Source: Gracilaria gracilis
Lineage: Eukaryota > Rhodophyta > Florideophyceae > Gracilariales > Gracilariaceae
NCBI GenBank assembly: GCA_030374805.1
Contig: JARGSG010000006.1
Coordinates: forward strand, 992,001-1,056,000
DNA: 64,000 nucleotides
Direction: 5' to 3'
A program made the translations under genes and the position numbers. Below the pieces are notes generated by a model. The model was not told the origin of the DNA, ran no database searches, and worked only from the letters and a program-made list of their open reading frames with translations. This document shows, one piece after another, positions 35,568 through 45,800 of the stretch (position 1 is its first letter; each line of letters opens with the position of its first letter).

Positions 35568-38175
35568 GTACTCCATGTGGTGGTGGATTCAAGGAGGCGT
35601 CCCAAAACTCCGTGGGACACCCCCAAAAAGATTTTTTTTCCATATCTCGAAAGAGATATGAAAGGGCAGCTTCCACGCTGCGCACCATCTCACCTTACGC
35701 CACCGCCACTCACTGCTGCTATTGCTGACGTTTGTTGAAGATGGCACTATCGATGTTGCTCGTAGGCGCGAAGCTAACGTACGTTGGCGTTCATTATGAC
35801 AGAGGAACGGCAACCGGGAGGAAAGACTTATTGCATTGCAGGGAGCACTGTGCGGCATCAAGAGCCACGTTGTGTACAAAAGTTGCAGAACGCAATGAAG
35901 AATGAACTCAATTCAGAAGGAAAGCGGCGCTTGGACAGCGTTTTGCACTAAACGAAAGGCGCGCGCGCGGGACGGGGAACTATGCTCCGTCATGGAAAGT
36001 GCTAGACCTACACCGATCCCGCGAACGTAAAACTCCGGAAACTCGTTCGAATTATCTTTCAGCTCACTCGGAGAGACATAACGGTTGGAGAGGAAGTCGT
36101 GCAGTGCATCTTCGCAAGCAAGCAGCTGACCCTGTATTCGTTCTTCTTCCGCACCGTGGTCCTCATACGTTTCTATTTCTTTGTTTTCGATGAAATCCGC
36201 AGTAATTTCCTTCGCTTTGCTCTCAATTAAAATGGTGGACTTCGCATGGGGTACGTCGGAGCGGTCAGTATCGTCATCAGTAAGTTATTGATAGCTTCTT
36301 TCGCAGTTGATATCGTTCGAAAAGTAGTTATTCAGAAGATAGATATCAAGTGGTGTCAGAGTTTTTGTAACATGAAAGGTCCAGAATGCAACGAGGTAAA
36401 CTTATTATACACTCACTATCACCAAGAGTGACTGTTCGGACACGCGACTATCACAATGTAATGAGGGCACGGTGTGGATGTTAGACACTACCCCAGAGAA
36501 GTGCCTGGATGAATGGGACACCAGAGAAACACGAACCAATTACTAATCGACATGATGATGAAGTGTGAACCGACATTGGGAGAATCCGAAAATTCCTATC
36601 GTTCCAAACTTCTAACTGCTCCGCGAATCAGATGGCGGCACGTAGACGCTCTTGCTTCCTTTCTTTGGGACTCTGGATAGGGTAAGCGGGACCCTATCCA
36701 AAATTCCAATTGTGGGCAACAGGGAACTTTCAACTAAATGGCAAACAGGTTTACTCCTAAACCGAATCTGCAGTATACGCACCGAAGTACTGCCACTCCC
36801 ACCCGCCGCACTTGCCAAAACAAACCAAGCAAACCTTCTGATTTACACAGCCACAGCGCCGCCCAGCGATTTTCCTACTCCCACACATTGCCTCGACGCC
36901 CAACGTCAACCTCTCTGCGACTCTTTAGATAGTCGTACGCACTCTCCGCGTCAATTTGAACCCGCGCTTGTTGAGTTTCCCTGTTTTGGCCCGTACGCGC
37001 TGTACAAAAGCAGCAAGATGTGAAGCCTATATTTTTCAAACAACGCAACCACCTTCTTCAGCCTAAATCAGACGTTCTTGTCCATACCGTAGAAGTACGT
37101 GAGCGTTTGCGCGTTGCGAAACATGTTTCGTGCCTGCTTGATAAACCAACCAATACTTCGTAGCCGTCCACCGCGCCTGATAACCCTGCAATGGTTCACG
37201 TCTTAAAGTGTGGCATTCCATTCGAGCCGGAGCTCCGCGCCTAACATTAGTCGCCTTCAACAAAAGAGAATTCTGGATAATCCAAAGCACCAAGATGGTA
37301 GCCGCGGTGCATGTCGGCCGAAACGGTTTGCCGTCCTGCTGAGAGCGTGGCCAACTGATGCACAGCCCACTATATATGAATGCGCTCAAAAAAAGCGTTC
37401 TGGTTACATGAAAGTTTGTGTAACTGTAGCAGGCCTGTCTCAGTTTGGATGGAGACAGGTCCCTAGCTTCCCATTTGGTAGTCTGGAACGATAGGAATTT
37501 TCGGATTCTCCCATTATAACATGGTATGGAACATGGATAAGACCCAAGAAAGTATCCAAAGACCTAAATTGCCAGCTTAATCTTGGCCAACCACCGACAA
37601 AGATAACGAAGTATTACACGCCGACATCGAAAATGACTATGGCACAGGGTAAGCCAAGCTAGGGTTTGCAAGGAAACATGGTAATCAGCACGCAACTTGG
37701 GAGAACGTGCATAATTACGATTGTCTATACAAACCCCCGATTCCGAGCTGTCGCAAAGAACTCGGATCTGGTATACCAATTCCCCTCGACGACCTTCCCC
37801 ACACCTTTGTCAACCCTCCTTCCTTCCCTTTCGTCTTCATCACCTCTCCTTCTTTGGGACGCCCTTCTTTCTTCAGCATGACCAGTGCTTCCTTGCCACC
37901 CACCACTTCTCCCCTCTTTTCTACTCAGGCGGCCTGGTCTTCCGCCTCTCTTGCAATATTATTGCAGCGTGTCGCGCCAAAGTGAGCGTGCGTCACACAA
38001 CTGCTGCAACACTTGTCGTGTCGGTGTCTTGCCTTATCACGGCATCAACTTTTTCGCCCTTCGTTCTTGCCTCTTCAGGCTGGTACTCCCTGGCATTTGT
38101 GGCGTTCCCGTGAGTTGGTCACCACCCGTGTCATTGGCACCCGTCGCCACAAAAATGACGTCCACAGTTTAGTTG
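35568..38175. mobile_element. Unclassified insert in the A 3' LTR
   Basis: Foreign segment between the two matching parts of the LTR. Its outer ends (GTACTCCATGTGG on the left, GACGTCCACAG on the right) show no convincing inverted repeat or duplication. It holds a MITE at 36578-37512. The remaining 1.7 kb includes a 96-codon minus frame (35589-35879) and a C/T-rich stretch (about 37780-37910), with nothing I recognise. Could be captured host DNA or a decayed element. Confidence 0.4.
36578..37512. mobile_element. MITE, 935 bp, 29-bp perfect terminal inverted repeats
   Basis: Ends GGGAGAATCCGAAAATTCCT (36578 onwards) and its exact reverse complement finishing at 37512, giving 29 bp of perfect inverted repeat. 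A 3-bp duplication ATT flanks it (36575-36577 and 37513-37515). A 3-bp duplication with GG-starting ends fits PIF/Harbinger-derived MITEs, though the usual Harbinger target is TWA, so the superfamily is not certain. No transposase frame. A shorter inverted pair, GGATAGGGT and ACCCTATCC, lies near 36671-36698. Confidence 0.8.
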
Positions 38176-38330
38176 TTCACACTAGAAGTCCAGAGGTTGA
38201 GGATATGCGCACGGAATCGGAATGGCGGAAGAAGCGCGACAAGCAAAGAAACAAAAACGAGTGAACAGGAGAGTCAGGCAAAAAGAAAAGGGCACACCTT
38301 CGGCTTAATATTTTTCTTTTTTCGGAGGTT

Positions 38331-38401
38331 GCTTTCGGCCGTCAGTCGAAAGCTTTTATACTGGATTGCCCACGACCATCGCTAGGCGCGGCGATCGTCG
38401 T
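38331..38401 (-). promoter_or_regulatory. A 3' LTR core promoter with paired hairpins
   Basis: On the minus strand TATAAAAG (38360-38353) is followed by a hairpin (38353-38331; one stem position altered compared with A'). Before it is the imperfect stem at 38401-38372 around ACGAC/GTCGT and ATCGC/GCGAT. The loop sequence differs from the 58.7-kb copy while the stem is kept. Confidence 0.6.
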
Positions 38402-39018
38402 TGGTGAGTATTTCAGTCGGATACAGGTCTACTCGTACTTTCAAAAGAACACCAAAATTCACATATGCGAATTTTGTACACACGATTGTCAGCCTTTGTT
38501 CACTCTGACTTAGAAACCACAGTTCAGGGTTGAGGATTACTGGATTCATTGGTCCTCACCTTACTTCATTTACTTATATAGGAGAAGAATGGGAGCAACC
38601 CCAAAAGGGGTGTTCTGTAGGTCACGATAGATTTCGCTCTTCTTTCTCCGTGTTTCTCATATGCAGATCAAATTCTGAAATAAATACGTAACGACGCAAA
38701 TGCACAGGTTCATATTGAGTTGTCTCCTTGTAGACAATTCCACATCGTTGACTACGCTGTACTTCATTTTCACCCTTCTACGCAGCTTCTCCTCTTCCAT
38801 TATGACAGATAAAATCCAATCACTCCAAGTTTCTGATGGGATCCATTGCTGCAGGCGCCGCTCAAATATCGTCTTCAGATGAGCACATGCGAACTGGCTG
38901 CAGCGGCTCACCCTTTCAAGTCCAGTTCCGAAGGTCTTTTGCTGTGCTGAGCGGGCTGTAGTGAGGTGTTTTCAACAGCGCCCCCATGCGTTCAGCAACC
39001 AAAGTAATAGGAAAGCAT

Positions 39019-39782
39019 TTATATAGAGTTTACTAAAGCGGGCTGTCGATTAGTGCCTTTTTTAGCAATATCCTCAAGGAAATCTTCAACCAGAACAGGA
39101 ACGTCTATCCGTAGAGATTCTAGATCAACCCAATCCCTCTCGTCTTCTGAAAAAATTTTCCATCTTACCAGAAGTTGTACAGAACCGTTCATGCGGCGCA
39201 TATCATCGAAACGCTGAATCATCAAAAGCTCCCTCGGTTGATATGCGAGATAATTTTTCAGTTCCTTACACATCTCGAAATCCTTGTTCCTGAAAAGTTT
39301 CCATCGACGACCATGCACCTCGTCTTTCTTGCCCGTTAGGAGATCTTCGAATGTAAATAGGTACTCGTTCTTACACTGTAGAACGCGAAAGGGTCCTCTC
39401 CATCGACGAATGCTCTCGCCCTTTCTGTCGTTCCAAAACACCACGCAAGACGAAATCGCCTTCGGAAAAATTAACGGGGCTGGCGTTAGTCTTCCGGTTA
39501 TGCAAATCAACTGCCCCCTTACGCTTCATACTTGTAATGCTTGCAACATCTTTGTGCATGCCATCCAAAGACTGTTGTAGTTTTTCAACATTGATCCTCT
39601 GGAAGGCACGGACTTCGTCAATATCGATAACACGGAAACTGTCTCGGTGTTTGTGCTGAATCGAAGTCAGTAGAGAATCTTGCGGTAGTCCAGTAAAGGT
39701 AGTTAGTGGACACTTCCTGTCCAGACGATCCAGCATAGAATTGTTGAGAGTAGACTGTACTACAGGAAGTATATTATACAGT
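39019..39782 (-). pseudogene. Element A integrase C-terminal part
   Basis: Minus frames continuing the integrase of A beyond the B insertion. Residues such as FSEGDFVLRGVL and RRWRGPFRVLQ fit the C-terminal DNA-binding part of Gypsy integrases. The later run LLVRWKIFSEDERDWVDLE resembles a chromodomain-like tail (hydrophobic strand, W, E/D-rich). Fossil, broken. Confidence 0.6.
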
Positions 39783-39788
39783 AGTACG

Positions 39789-39974
39789 TGGCATAGCTTA
39801 GAAACAACCGCTTACTTCAAATTCATGTGTTTCAATCATATTCAAACACATAAGCGGTTGCCTTCATGTCTATAAGAGACATGAAATTTGTGTTCAGACG
39901 ATAGAAGCAGTAGGCTTCATCGTTGCAGTGTGTAAAACGTGAAATTAAATTTTCCTTGTCTCTCCTCTCTTACA
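39789..39974 (+). mobile_element. Element B 5' LTR
   Basis: TGGCATAGC to TCTTACA, matching the 3' LTR at 53304-53490. Contains a long imperfect hairpin with arms CAACCGCTTA/TAAGCGGTTG (39805-39860). Then comes CATGTCTATAAGAGACATG (39865-39883), in which a TATAAG promoter-like box spans the loop of a perfect 7-bp stem. Both hairpins are kept in the 3' LTR. Confidence 0.85.
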
Positions 39975-39976
39975 TT

Positions 39977-39994
39977 TGGTAGCATCTAACGGTT
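39977..39994 (+). promoter_or_regulatory. Element B primer binding site
   Basis: TGGTAGCA begins two bases after the LTR end, followed by a GGTTTC-containing run. This resembles the complement of the 3' end of eukaryotic initiator tRNA-Met (TGGTAGCAGAGG...GGTTTC). Only the first 8 bases match closely, so the tRNA assignment is tentative. Confidence 0.55.
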
Positions 39995-40200
39995 TCAGAA
40001 CCGCAGCTGAAAACAATGAACTCAGGTACGCGCAGACGTAAAAACGGCAGTAATGACCAGAATGAAGAAATAGGGAACGTTTATCAACTCCATGAACAAT
40101 TAACGGGGTTTGCAGACTACATTGTAGCAGCAAGCCAACTTTTTTCAAACTCTCCAAGAACAGTTTCAGAGCAGTACAAATAGTACCACAACTCAAAGCA

Positions 40201-40560
40201 ATGTCGGAGCAAGTTGCTTCCAAATCCCCACCGGTTCGAATCTTTAAAGGAACAGCTGGAGACCGTAAGTCTGAGCGAATTAAGAGTTTCTTTTACTCAA
40301 TCGAGAAGTATGGAACGTTCTGCAACTATTCTGAAGCAAAAATGGTTGCTTTGGCTGAATGCCAACTACAAGATCGTGCAGCATCTTGGATACTTCGTCT
40401 TGAACGCGAGAACCAGAAGCCTAAAACCCTTGTAGAATTGAAGAGAGAAATGATTCACGAGTTTGTTTCGACAAACGAGAAAGCATCCGCTCGTGTGCAG
40501 CTAATGGGAACATCCAAGAATTTGACACTGCGACACTACTACAGGGACTTAACCTCAGAT
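40201..40560 (+). pseudogene. Element B gag, first part
   Basis: ATG at 40201 (MSEQVASKSPPVRIFKG). The run LQDRAASWILRLE...FVSTNEKASARVQLM is the usual Gypsy gag helical region. The Harbinger insertion follows; gag-like sequence resumes near 43130. Fossil. Confidence 0.7.
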
Positions 40561-40773
40561 CAGGACCTTCACTGACAGTGGAGCAAACAGAAAGCTTTCC
40601 ATATCTCCGAGCGTACTTAAATTACCATGCCAACCAAGAAGCAACACGTCCGCTTCCCATCTTAGCTCCATTAGGTTTTGCCAAACCAAAGTCGTGGTCG
40701 GTAGAACAAACATCGCTTCAACATCTTTATGTAGCGTCTTTCCTGTATTCAAATATCTCAGTTTATATGAAAT

Positions 40774-41655
40774 ATGACTTCACTGCCATTCACTTTAGAC
40801 CCTGGCTCAAACAGAGAGCAGAAAAATCAACAGAATTCCTGTAAGAGAACCAAGCACAATCACATAACACACCGTCCCGTGAAGAAGAAAGCACAAAAAC
40901 GAGCTCGCAGTACTAAAACGAAACAACTTAGACCAAAACCGCCGAAGAGATCCAGGAGTGGTGCAACCAACTATTCAGCATACGAGACAAGTTTTTTACT
41001 TGATATTGTTGCACAACTTGAGCCGACGGGCGCTAACATTTGGGCGCGTGTAGCTCAAGAGTAGAACCGCCAAGCACAAATTGACGAACTTCAAGAGCGT
41101 AGTGCAGAGAGTTTGAAAGACAAGTTTGACCGCCTAGTTCACGTCCGCAAAAAGACAGGTGACCCTTTATGTCCTTCACTGGTACGGCACGCGAAACATA
41201 TCAATCGAGACATACAAGCGAAAGTAATGGCGGCTGTTCTCGGCCCCCATGATGATAATGGTAATCCTTCGGCAGCAAAGTTGCAAAATGCTCGTGAAAC
41301 AATCGGCGTGATGGGCGAAAGAAAAAACAAACGAGGTATTGGGCCTACTGGTCTTCCTGTAGTAAAGGGATTCCAACAAGAAATAGTGAAGCAAATGTAA
41401 CAGACGTCTCAAAGTATTTCCGACATGGTTAAATGGATCACAGCTCCAAATGAGGAAATGAAACATGGAACAAAATGCCCCACTGACAGTACTGGCAATA
41501 TTCAAAATATCATCCACGAAGAGATGCAAGTTTGTAGTACCATTAATCTTCAGAACACAGTCTCCATTGTCCGCCAAGAGGTAGAAGCTGCTCTCGCAGA
41601 ACTGCTGAAAAGTAATGATCTCACTGCAGCAGAATCCAGTTTAAAACTCGAGTGA
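40774..41655 (+). pseudogene. Harbinger SANT/Myb-like DNA-binding gene
   Basis: Single reading frame of 294 codons from ATG 40774 with two in-frame stops, at 41062-41064 and 41398-41400. Residues about 35-60 are a basic stretch (KKKAQKRARSTKTKQ). From about residue 66 comes a SANT/Myb-like domain (NYSAYETSFLLDIVAQLEP...WARVAQE) continuing after the first stop with SLKDKFDRLVHVRKKTGDP and a CP...VRHAKHIN motif. These motifs typify the Myb-like partner proteins of PIF/Harbinger transposons, which help the transposase enter the nucleus and bind the ends. The tail (EEMQVCSTINLQNTVSIV) looks helical. The first stop falls where related proteins usually carry a Tyr, an easy one-base change. Confidence 0.7.
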
Positions 41656-41673
41656 CCACATTTGCAAGCAAGA

Positions 41674-42781
41674 TCAACTGCAGTATACGCTTCGAATCTG
41701 ATTATGTCCCATGGTTCTGGTGCGAAGATTCATCATGTGGCAGCAAATCGAAATGATGTCGAATCTTCTAGCGGAATCGCCGGGTAATACAGACTCTATC
41801 CTTCTGAACGGGAGTTTCAGTGCGTGGACTCCCCATTCTGCCGTTTGACGCCTAGATGAGTACACCGACTGTAAAAGGACATCTATAATGTCCATTACAA
41901 AGCGGTATTTGTATGGTGGCGCTTCGTTTGCCTTTCTACATCGCAGTACCTTTCCGTTAGTTACATTCATGTTGTTGCAGAAAGCCGTGTCACCCAGGAT
42001 GCGATACCCTACTGTCGTTTTGGAGTCATCAAGTCGAGGCCAATACAACCTTGAAACTCCTGCCAGTTTGCTGTCGTGCCATGAACCAGGGTAGTTAATT
42101 GCAGCGTGAATTATCTCTCTGAAAAAGTTCCAAACAAACAGGTTGGTGACTTCTACATTTTGTGTATAGCCTTCAAAGCATGCATTTTGAATATCGAGGT
42201 CATTGTACGAAACACAATCAAACCGCCCTTCATCAGTCACAGCAAATACCCCCTTTCAGGAGTTCCGCGGTTTCTGGTTTGGACCTGCGAAGCTGCTGCG
42301 CACTTGCTTCGATTACATCGAAACTGGGCCAAGTGATACGAGCATCTGGGATTTTGCCAGAGGAAAGTAGAGTTCTAAGGAGCTGAATTCCGTATGAAAG
42401 CCAATCGCTTACTGAAGACGGCACAACACCGAATATAGGCGACAGCATGTACATCGTATCTCTTGTTAGGATGTACGAAATTGCCATTCCTAAAAGATCA
42501 ACTGTACCAAGAAGAGGTTTCCGTCCCTTACTAGATGTCGTTCGTTTGTACGGTGACCAGTTGGGTACGGTTTGACGAAGGTTTGTGTAATGAGGTAGCA
42601 ATATATCGAAAAACACTGTTGTATTCACGCTTAAGGCTATACAGAAATCATAGTCCGATCCGCAAGAGATAATACCATTCCACGAAGAACTTAATCTGGT
42701 GACTACTGGGCGACGGATTCCCGAGCGCTTGAATTTGGTTGATCTTGTTATGCGCCTCTGGCAGCGTTTTTTGCGGACCAC
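41674..42781 (-). pseudogene. Harbinger DDE transposase (DDE_Tnp_4-like)
   Basis: Minus-strand gene in two overlapping frames, 42781-42233 and 42240-41674, so one frameshift near 42235. The N-terminal part has a helix-turn-helix-like region (GVVPSSVSDWLSYGIQLL). The catalytic part shows INYPGSWHDSKLA (second Asp region), RILGDTAF and AEWGVHALKLPFRRIE (Glu region), a pattern well known in PIF/Harbinger nucleases. It ends with ICCHMMNLRTRTMGHNQIRSVY, also typical. It would cut and join the element ends. The first catalytic Asp lies close to the frameshift. Confidence 0.8.
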
Positions 42782-42970
42782 CGCTACGCTGCACTACAAC
42801 TGCATGACAACGGCTTGAACGAGAACGGCAAGAACGTGAAGGCGGAGGTTTTCAAAACGCATGGTTCATTCAACGTTGACGAAGACATTGATGGTAGAAA
42901 AGCGCAAAACTTATTTGAGTTAGACATTGTTAGCAATCATTATGAAGTAAAAGAAATGGAAGACGCATAA
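42782..42970 (+). pseudogene. Short retroelement-like coding fragment
   Basis: An open plus stretch reading ADHRYAALQLHDNGLNEN and further on VFKTHGSFNVDED. The VFK...FNVD pattern recalls the protease region of element A. It lies between the Harbinger transposase and the returning B gag. Origin unclear; fossil. Confidence 0.3.
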
Positions 42971-43129
42971 CTTACACACCAGACCAAAATATTGTGGTGT
43001 AGCACCTCCTGTGAACCCACTTCATTACGTCAAACTGACGTATATTCCCTCAGTCGTTGGCTGCCATTACGCTGCATTTGGTTGGATCAGAAGTACTGGA
43101 GTGTAACAGTGCTCAATTCTTGGATGATT

Positions 43130-43645
43130 CCAATGGATATCAAATTGAAGGATTCCAATGATTTGAACGAGCATGTAGCAAATTTTGAAGATTTGGTTTC
43201 GTTGTGTGGTACTCCAACGAATGTAGCTTACATCTATTTCTTCAAGAGCTTACCCAAAACCTACAAAGGAAAATTTGCTAAACTTTTTCCAGATTCTCAG
43301 CCCATTGATCGTACTGGTCGTCCGAGCATTCACGCGGCATATGACTATGCCAAAACGCTGGAACTCTCTATGAAGTTAAGTGGTGAATATCAAAAGAACG
43401 ATCATAGTGAGGGGTTCGAGAATAAGAACAACAAGAGAGGAAACAAGAACTCCGAGTCCAGGAAGGACTACAAGAGACCATGGAAAGACGAGAACACAGT
43501 TTCGTGGGGTAAGAGTTGTGAAAACACCATGTACAAGAAGAAAAACAAATGTTTCACCTGCGGCCGAAAAGGCTGGAGTGACCCTGATCACTATTATCGT
43601 AAGAACAAGAATGGTCAAGATAAGGCGAACTCAAAAAATGAGTAA
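43130..43645 (+). pseudogene. Element B gag, second part with zinc knuckle
   Basis: Gag resumes after the Harbinger insertion (NLNEHVANF-like run, then LPKTYKGKFAKLFPD). A zinc-knuckle-like motif follows near 43550-43600 (CFTCGRKG...H), preceded by a basic Asn/Lys-rich linker, as is usual for Gypsy nucleocapsid. Fossil. Confidence 0.7.
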
Positions 43646-43837
43646 CGCGGCATACCAGTGCGGCAGTTAAAGTTATCAAATAGATGCCTCGCCTCTCAGC
43701 CTTGACCATGGCTGAGGAAGAGAACTGGACGTACGATGCATTCTTTGGTGGACATCCGGTTCGTGTAGTGGTTGACTCTTTCGCTTCTTATAACTTCATG
43801 TCATTGACAACGGTGTTGCTCGGTGTTGGCTGATAAA

Positions 43838-44095
43838 AGAAATTCTGGATCAGGTGCGAACTATGGTAGAGCGATTTGATAGAAAGAGAGAGATGGAGGC
43901 AGCTAGACAAAACGGGCACACCCACACGAAGTTGTCGTTCTCCTGTGAGTTGCCGTCCAGGAGAAAGGACGGCCCTTTATGCGTACCCCAGCCGAGCCAG
44001 TTGACAGCCGACCCGACAGACGTGATTGTACTTGTACATCGCGCTAGTAGCCGAGCATACCGAAGGTACAAGATAATAGACGTCTAGGAAACCAT
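43838..44095 (-). mobile_element. LTR fragment Y inside element B
   Basis: About 250 bp interrupting the protease region of B and resembling 59.93-60.09 kb. Read on the minus strand it has CATAAAGGG, then a hairpin with stem GCCGTCC/GGACGGC (43973-43952), then CAACTCAC. I read it as a solo or partial LTR of a family related to fragment X (59880-60300). Ends not fixed. Confidence 0.5.
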
Positions 44096-44106
44096 CTGAC
44101 GTAACT

Positions 44107-45458
44107 TTGACTACGCAATTTCCTGTACTGTCCATATGTTCATTGATTTATGTCCAACGCAGAGCAGCAACGGTGATGCAGAGTATACAACAAACGGCTA
44201 AGAAATTTGATTTAGAGATTGAGCCTACGAAGAACATCGAAGTTGAATTTGGAGACAAGGCTCTGAGAAAAGTCACTGGTAAACTGACTGCAGTACTTAA
44301 TATTAGAAGATATCTGTCAAAGGAGAGTGTTTATCTTATCGATATGAAAACCGAGGAAGATATACCACTGCTCATTTTGGGACGTTCATGTCTAAAGAAT
44401 CAGAATCCAGATATCAATTGGTCAAATAATGCATTGCAATTGACGAGACCGAATGGTTCGATGATCAAGGTTGTACCAAGAGTTGTTCAGAATTCAAGTA
44501 GCACGAAAACCTTGAAAATGATGTCATTCAGAAAACTGGTACGATATTGAAGAAGGGCAACTGTAAGTTGTATATGTCACGAATTACAGAACGTATGCCA
44601 TCCCATTTAGAGAAAGTGCACCCTACGAATATCTTCAAAGATATACTTGCCGAATATGATGATATATTTCGTGAAGAGCTACCAGAAGAACTACCTCCAA
44701 CTCGTGGTATGGATTTTAAAATTAGGCTCAAACTTTGAAAACCACCTCCGAGAAGACCAGTGATTCGATCGTCTCCAAAAGAATTGAAAGAATTGAAGTT
44801 GCAACTACAGAAGTACGTCAACAAAGGATTGCTTCGCCCTTATTCATCGCCGTTTGGCGCCCCAGTGTTCTTCGTAAAGAAGAAGAACGGCGATTTATGG
44901 ATAGTTAGTGATTACAGGGCCTTAAACAGGATCACAGCTCCTGATTCCAGCCCGATTCCGCTGATAGACGAGGCGGTTGATCAGGTAGCTGGTGCGAACA
45001 TTTTTTTACAACTAGATCTCATTTGGGGATATCATCAGGTGAGACTGAAAGATGAAGACTGGCACAAGACTGCAAAAAGAACACGTTTTGGTTCTTTTGA
45101 ATGGCGAGTCTTATGCTTCGGATTGACGAACGCACCAGCAGCATTCTCGAGTTTACTCGCCAGTTTGTTTCAGAAGCTACTTGGAGAATGCATGGTGCTG
45201 TATCTTGATGATATCTTGATATACAGCAAGTCTGTTGAAGAACATCGCCAACATCTAAGGCGTGTTTTTGAAATCCTCCAGAAGCACAAGCCCTACTTAA
45301 GACCAAGCAGGTGCGTCTTTGCACTTGAAGAAGTCGAGTATTTTGGGTTTCAATGTAGGTTCAAAAGGTATCAGAACGCAAAACAGACTGGTAAAAGCAG
45401 TCCAAAAATAGCCTACACCAAAGAACGTCAAAGATGTAAAGAGATTTCTAGGTCTTTG
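44107..45458 (+). pseudogene. Element B protease and reverse transcriptase, first part
   Basis: Protease region near 44107-44550 (LLILGRSCL is the usual C-terminal protease motif). RT follows: RPYSSPFGAPVFFVKKKNG, the DYRALN motif, LQLDLIWGYHQVRL, and the catalytic YLDD in VLYLDDILIYSKS near 45197-45230. Then VKRFLGLC just before element C. Ty3/Gypsy type; fossil with a few breaks. Confidence 0.8.
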
Positions 45459-45800
45459 TGTGGTGTTCAGGACAAGAGGAGGGGGAAGAGGAAGTTCAAT
45501 CAGACGCCGGCCAGCGTATCTCTAGTTTACGATCTGTCCGCGGGCTTTTTATGGAGACCCACGGACGGTTCTACAAAACGTACGTTGCTAGGGAGTCATG
45601 TTCTACAGTGACACAAACCACTAGTTCGAGCTCAGCGCATTTTCTTCAGTGTCTGTTACGGTGATTGTAAGCCCTCACAGACACGAAGCGTGGCTTGAAG
45701 CCTGGCGTCCAGCTTGTAGCACGTCGCACGGCTTGTAGTGCTTTGTGCGGCTTGAATCTTGACACTCTGTTTCCACCGTGCTATTTACTGTCTGGCTTCA
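45459..45800 (-). mobile_element. Element C 3' LTR
   Basis: 342 bp, matching 50331-50673. Holds a TATA-like box CATAAAAAG on the minus strand in the loop of an 8-bp stem (45565-45537; TCCGTGGG/CCCGCGGA with one G-T pair). Confidence 0.85.

Larger units (their letters stand above)
35528..38977 (-). mobile_element. 3' LTR of element A, interrupted
   Basis: Reads TGTTGAAAACACC from 38977 downwards and ends in CGCCGACA at 35528. It matches the 5' LTR of A' through the promoter region, and then again at its last 40 bp (35528-35567). Between about 35568 and 38175 is foreign DNA. A stretch of about 330 bp (38501-38833) is absent from the A' LTR, so either it was gained here or lost there. Confidence 0.75.
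40580..42790. mobile_element. PIF/Harbinger DNA transposon inside B gag
   Basis: Two convergent genes typical of PIF/Harbinger: a SANT/Myb-like DNA-binding gene on the plus strand (40774-41655) and a DDE transposase on the minus strand (42781-41674). I could not fix terminal inverted repeats or the 3-bp target duplication. The outer limits are therefore estimated from the gag sequence that ends near 40550 and returns near 43130. Both genes are broken, so the copy is inactive. Confidence 0.75.

Noticed and set aside
31720-38977. One DNA transposon with long terminal inverted repeats
   Set aside because: The inverted pair comes from two LTRs of the same family in opposite orientation (A' 5' LTR and A 3' LTR). 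Each has its own TG...CA borders, and A has its own TGCAT duplication.
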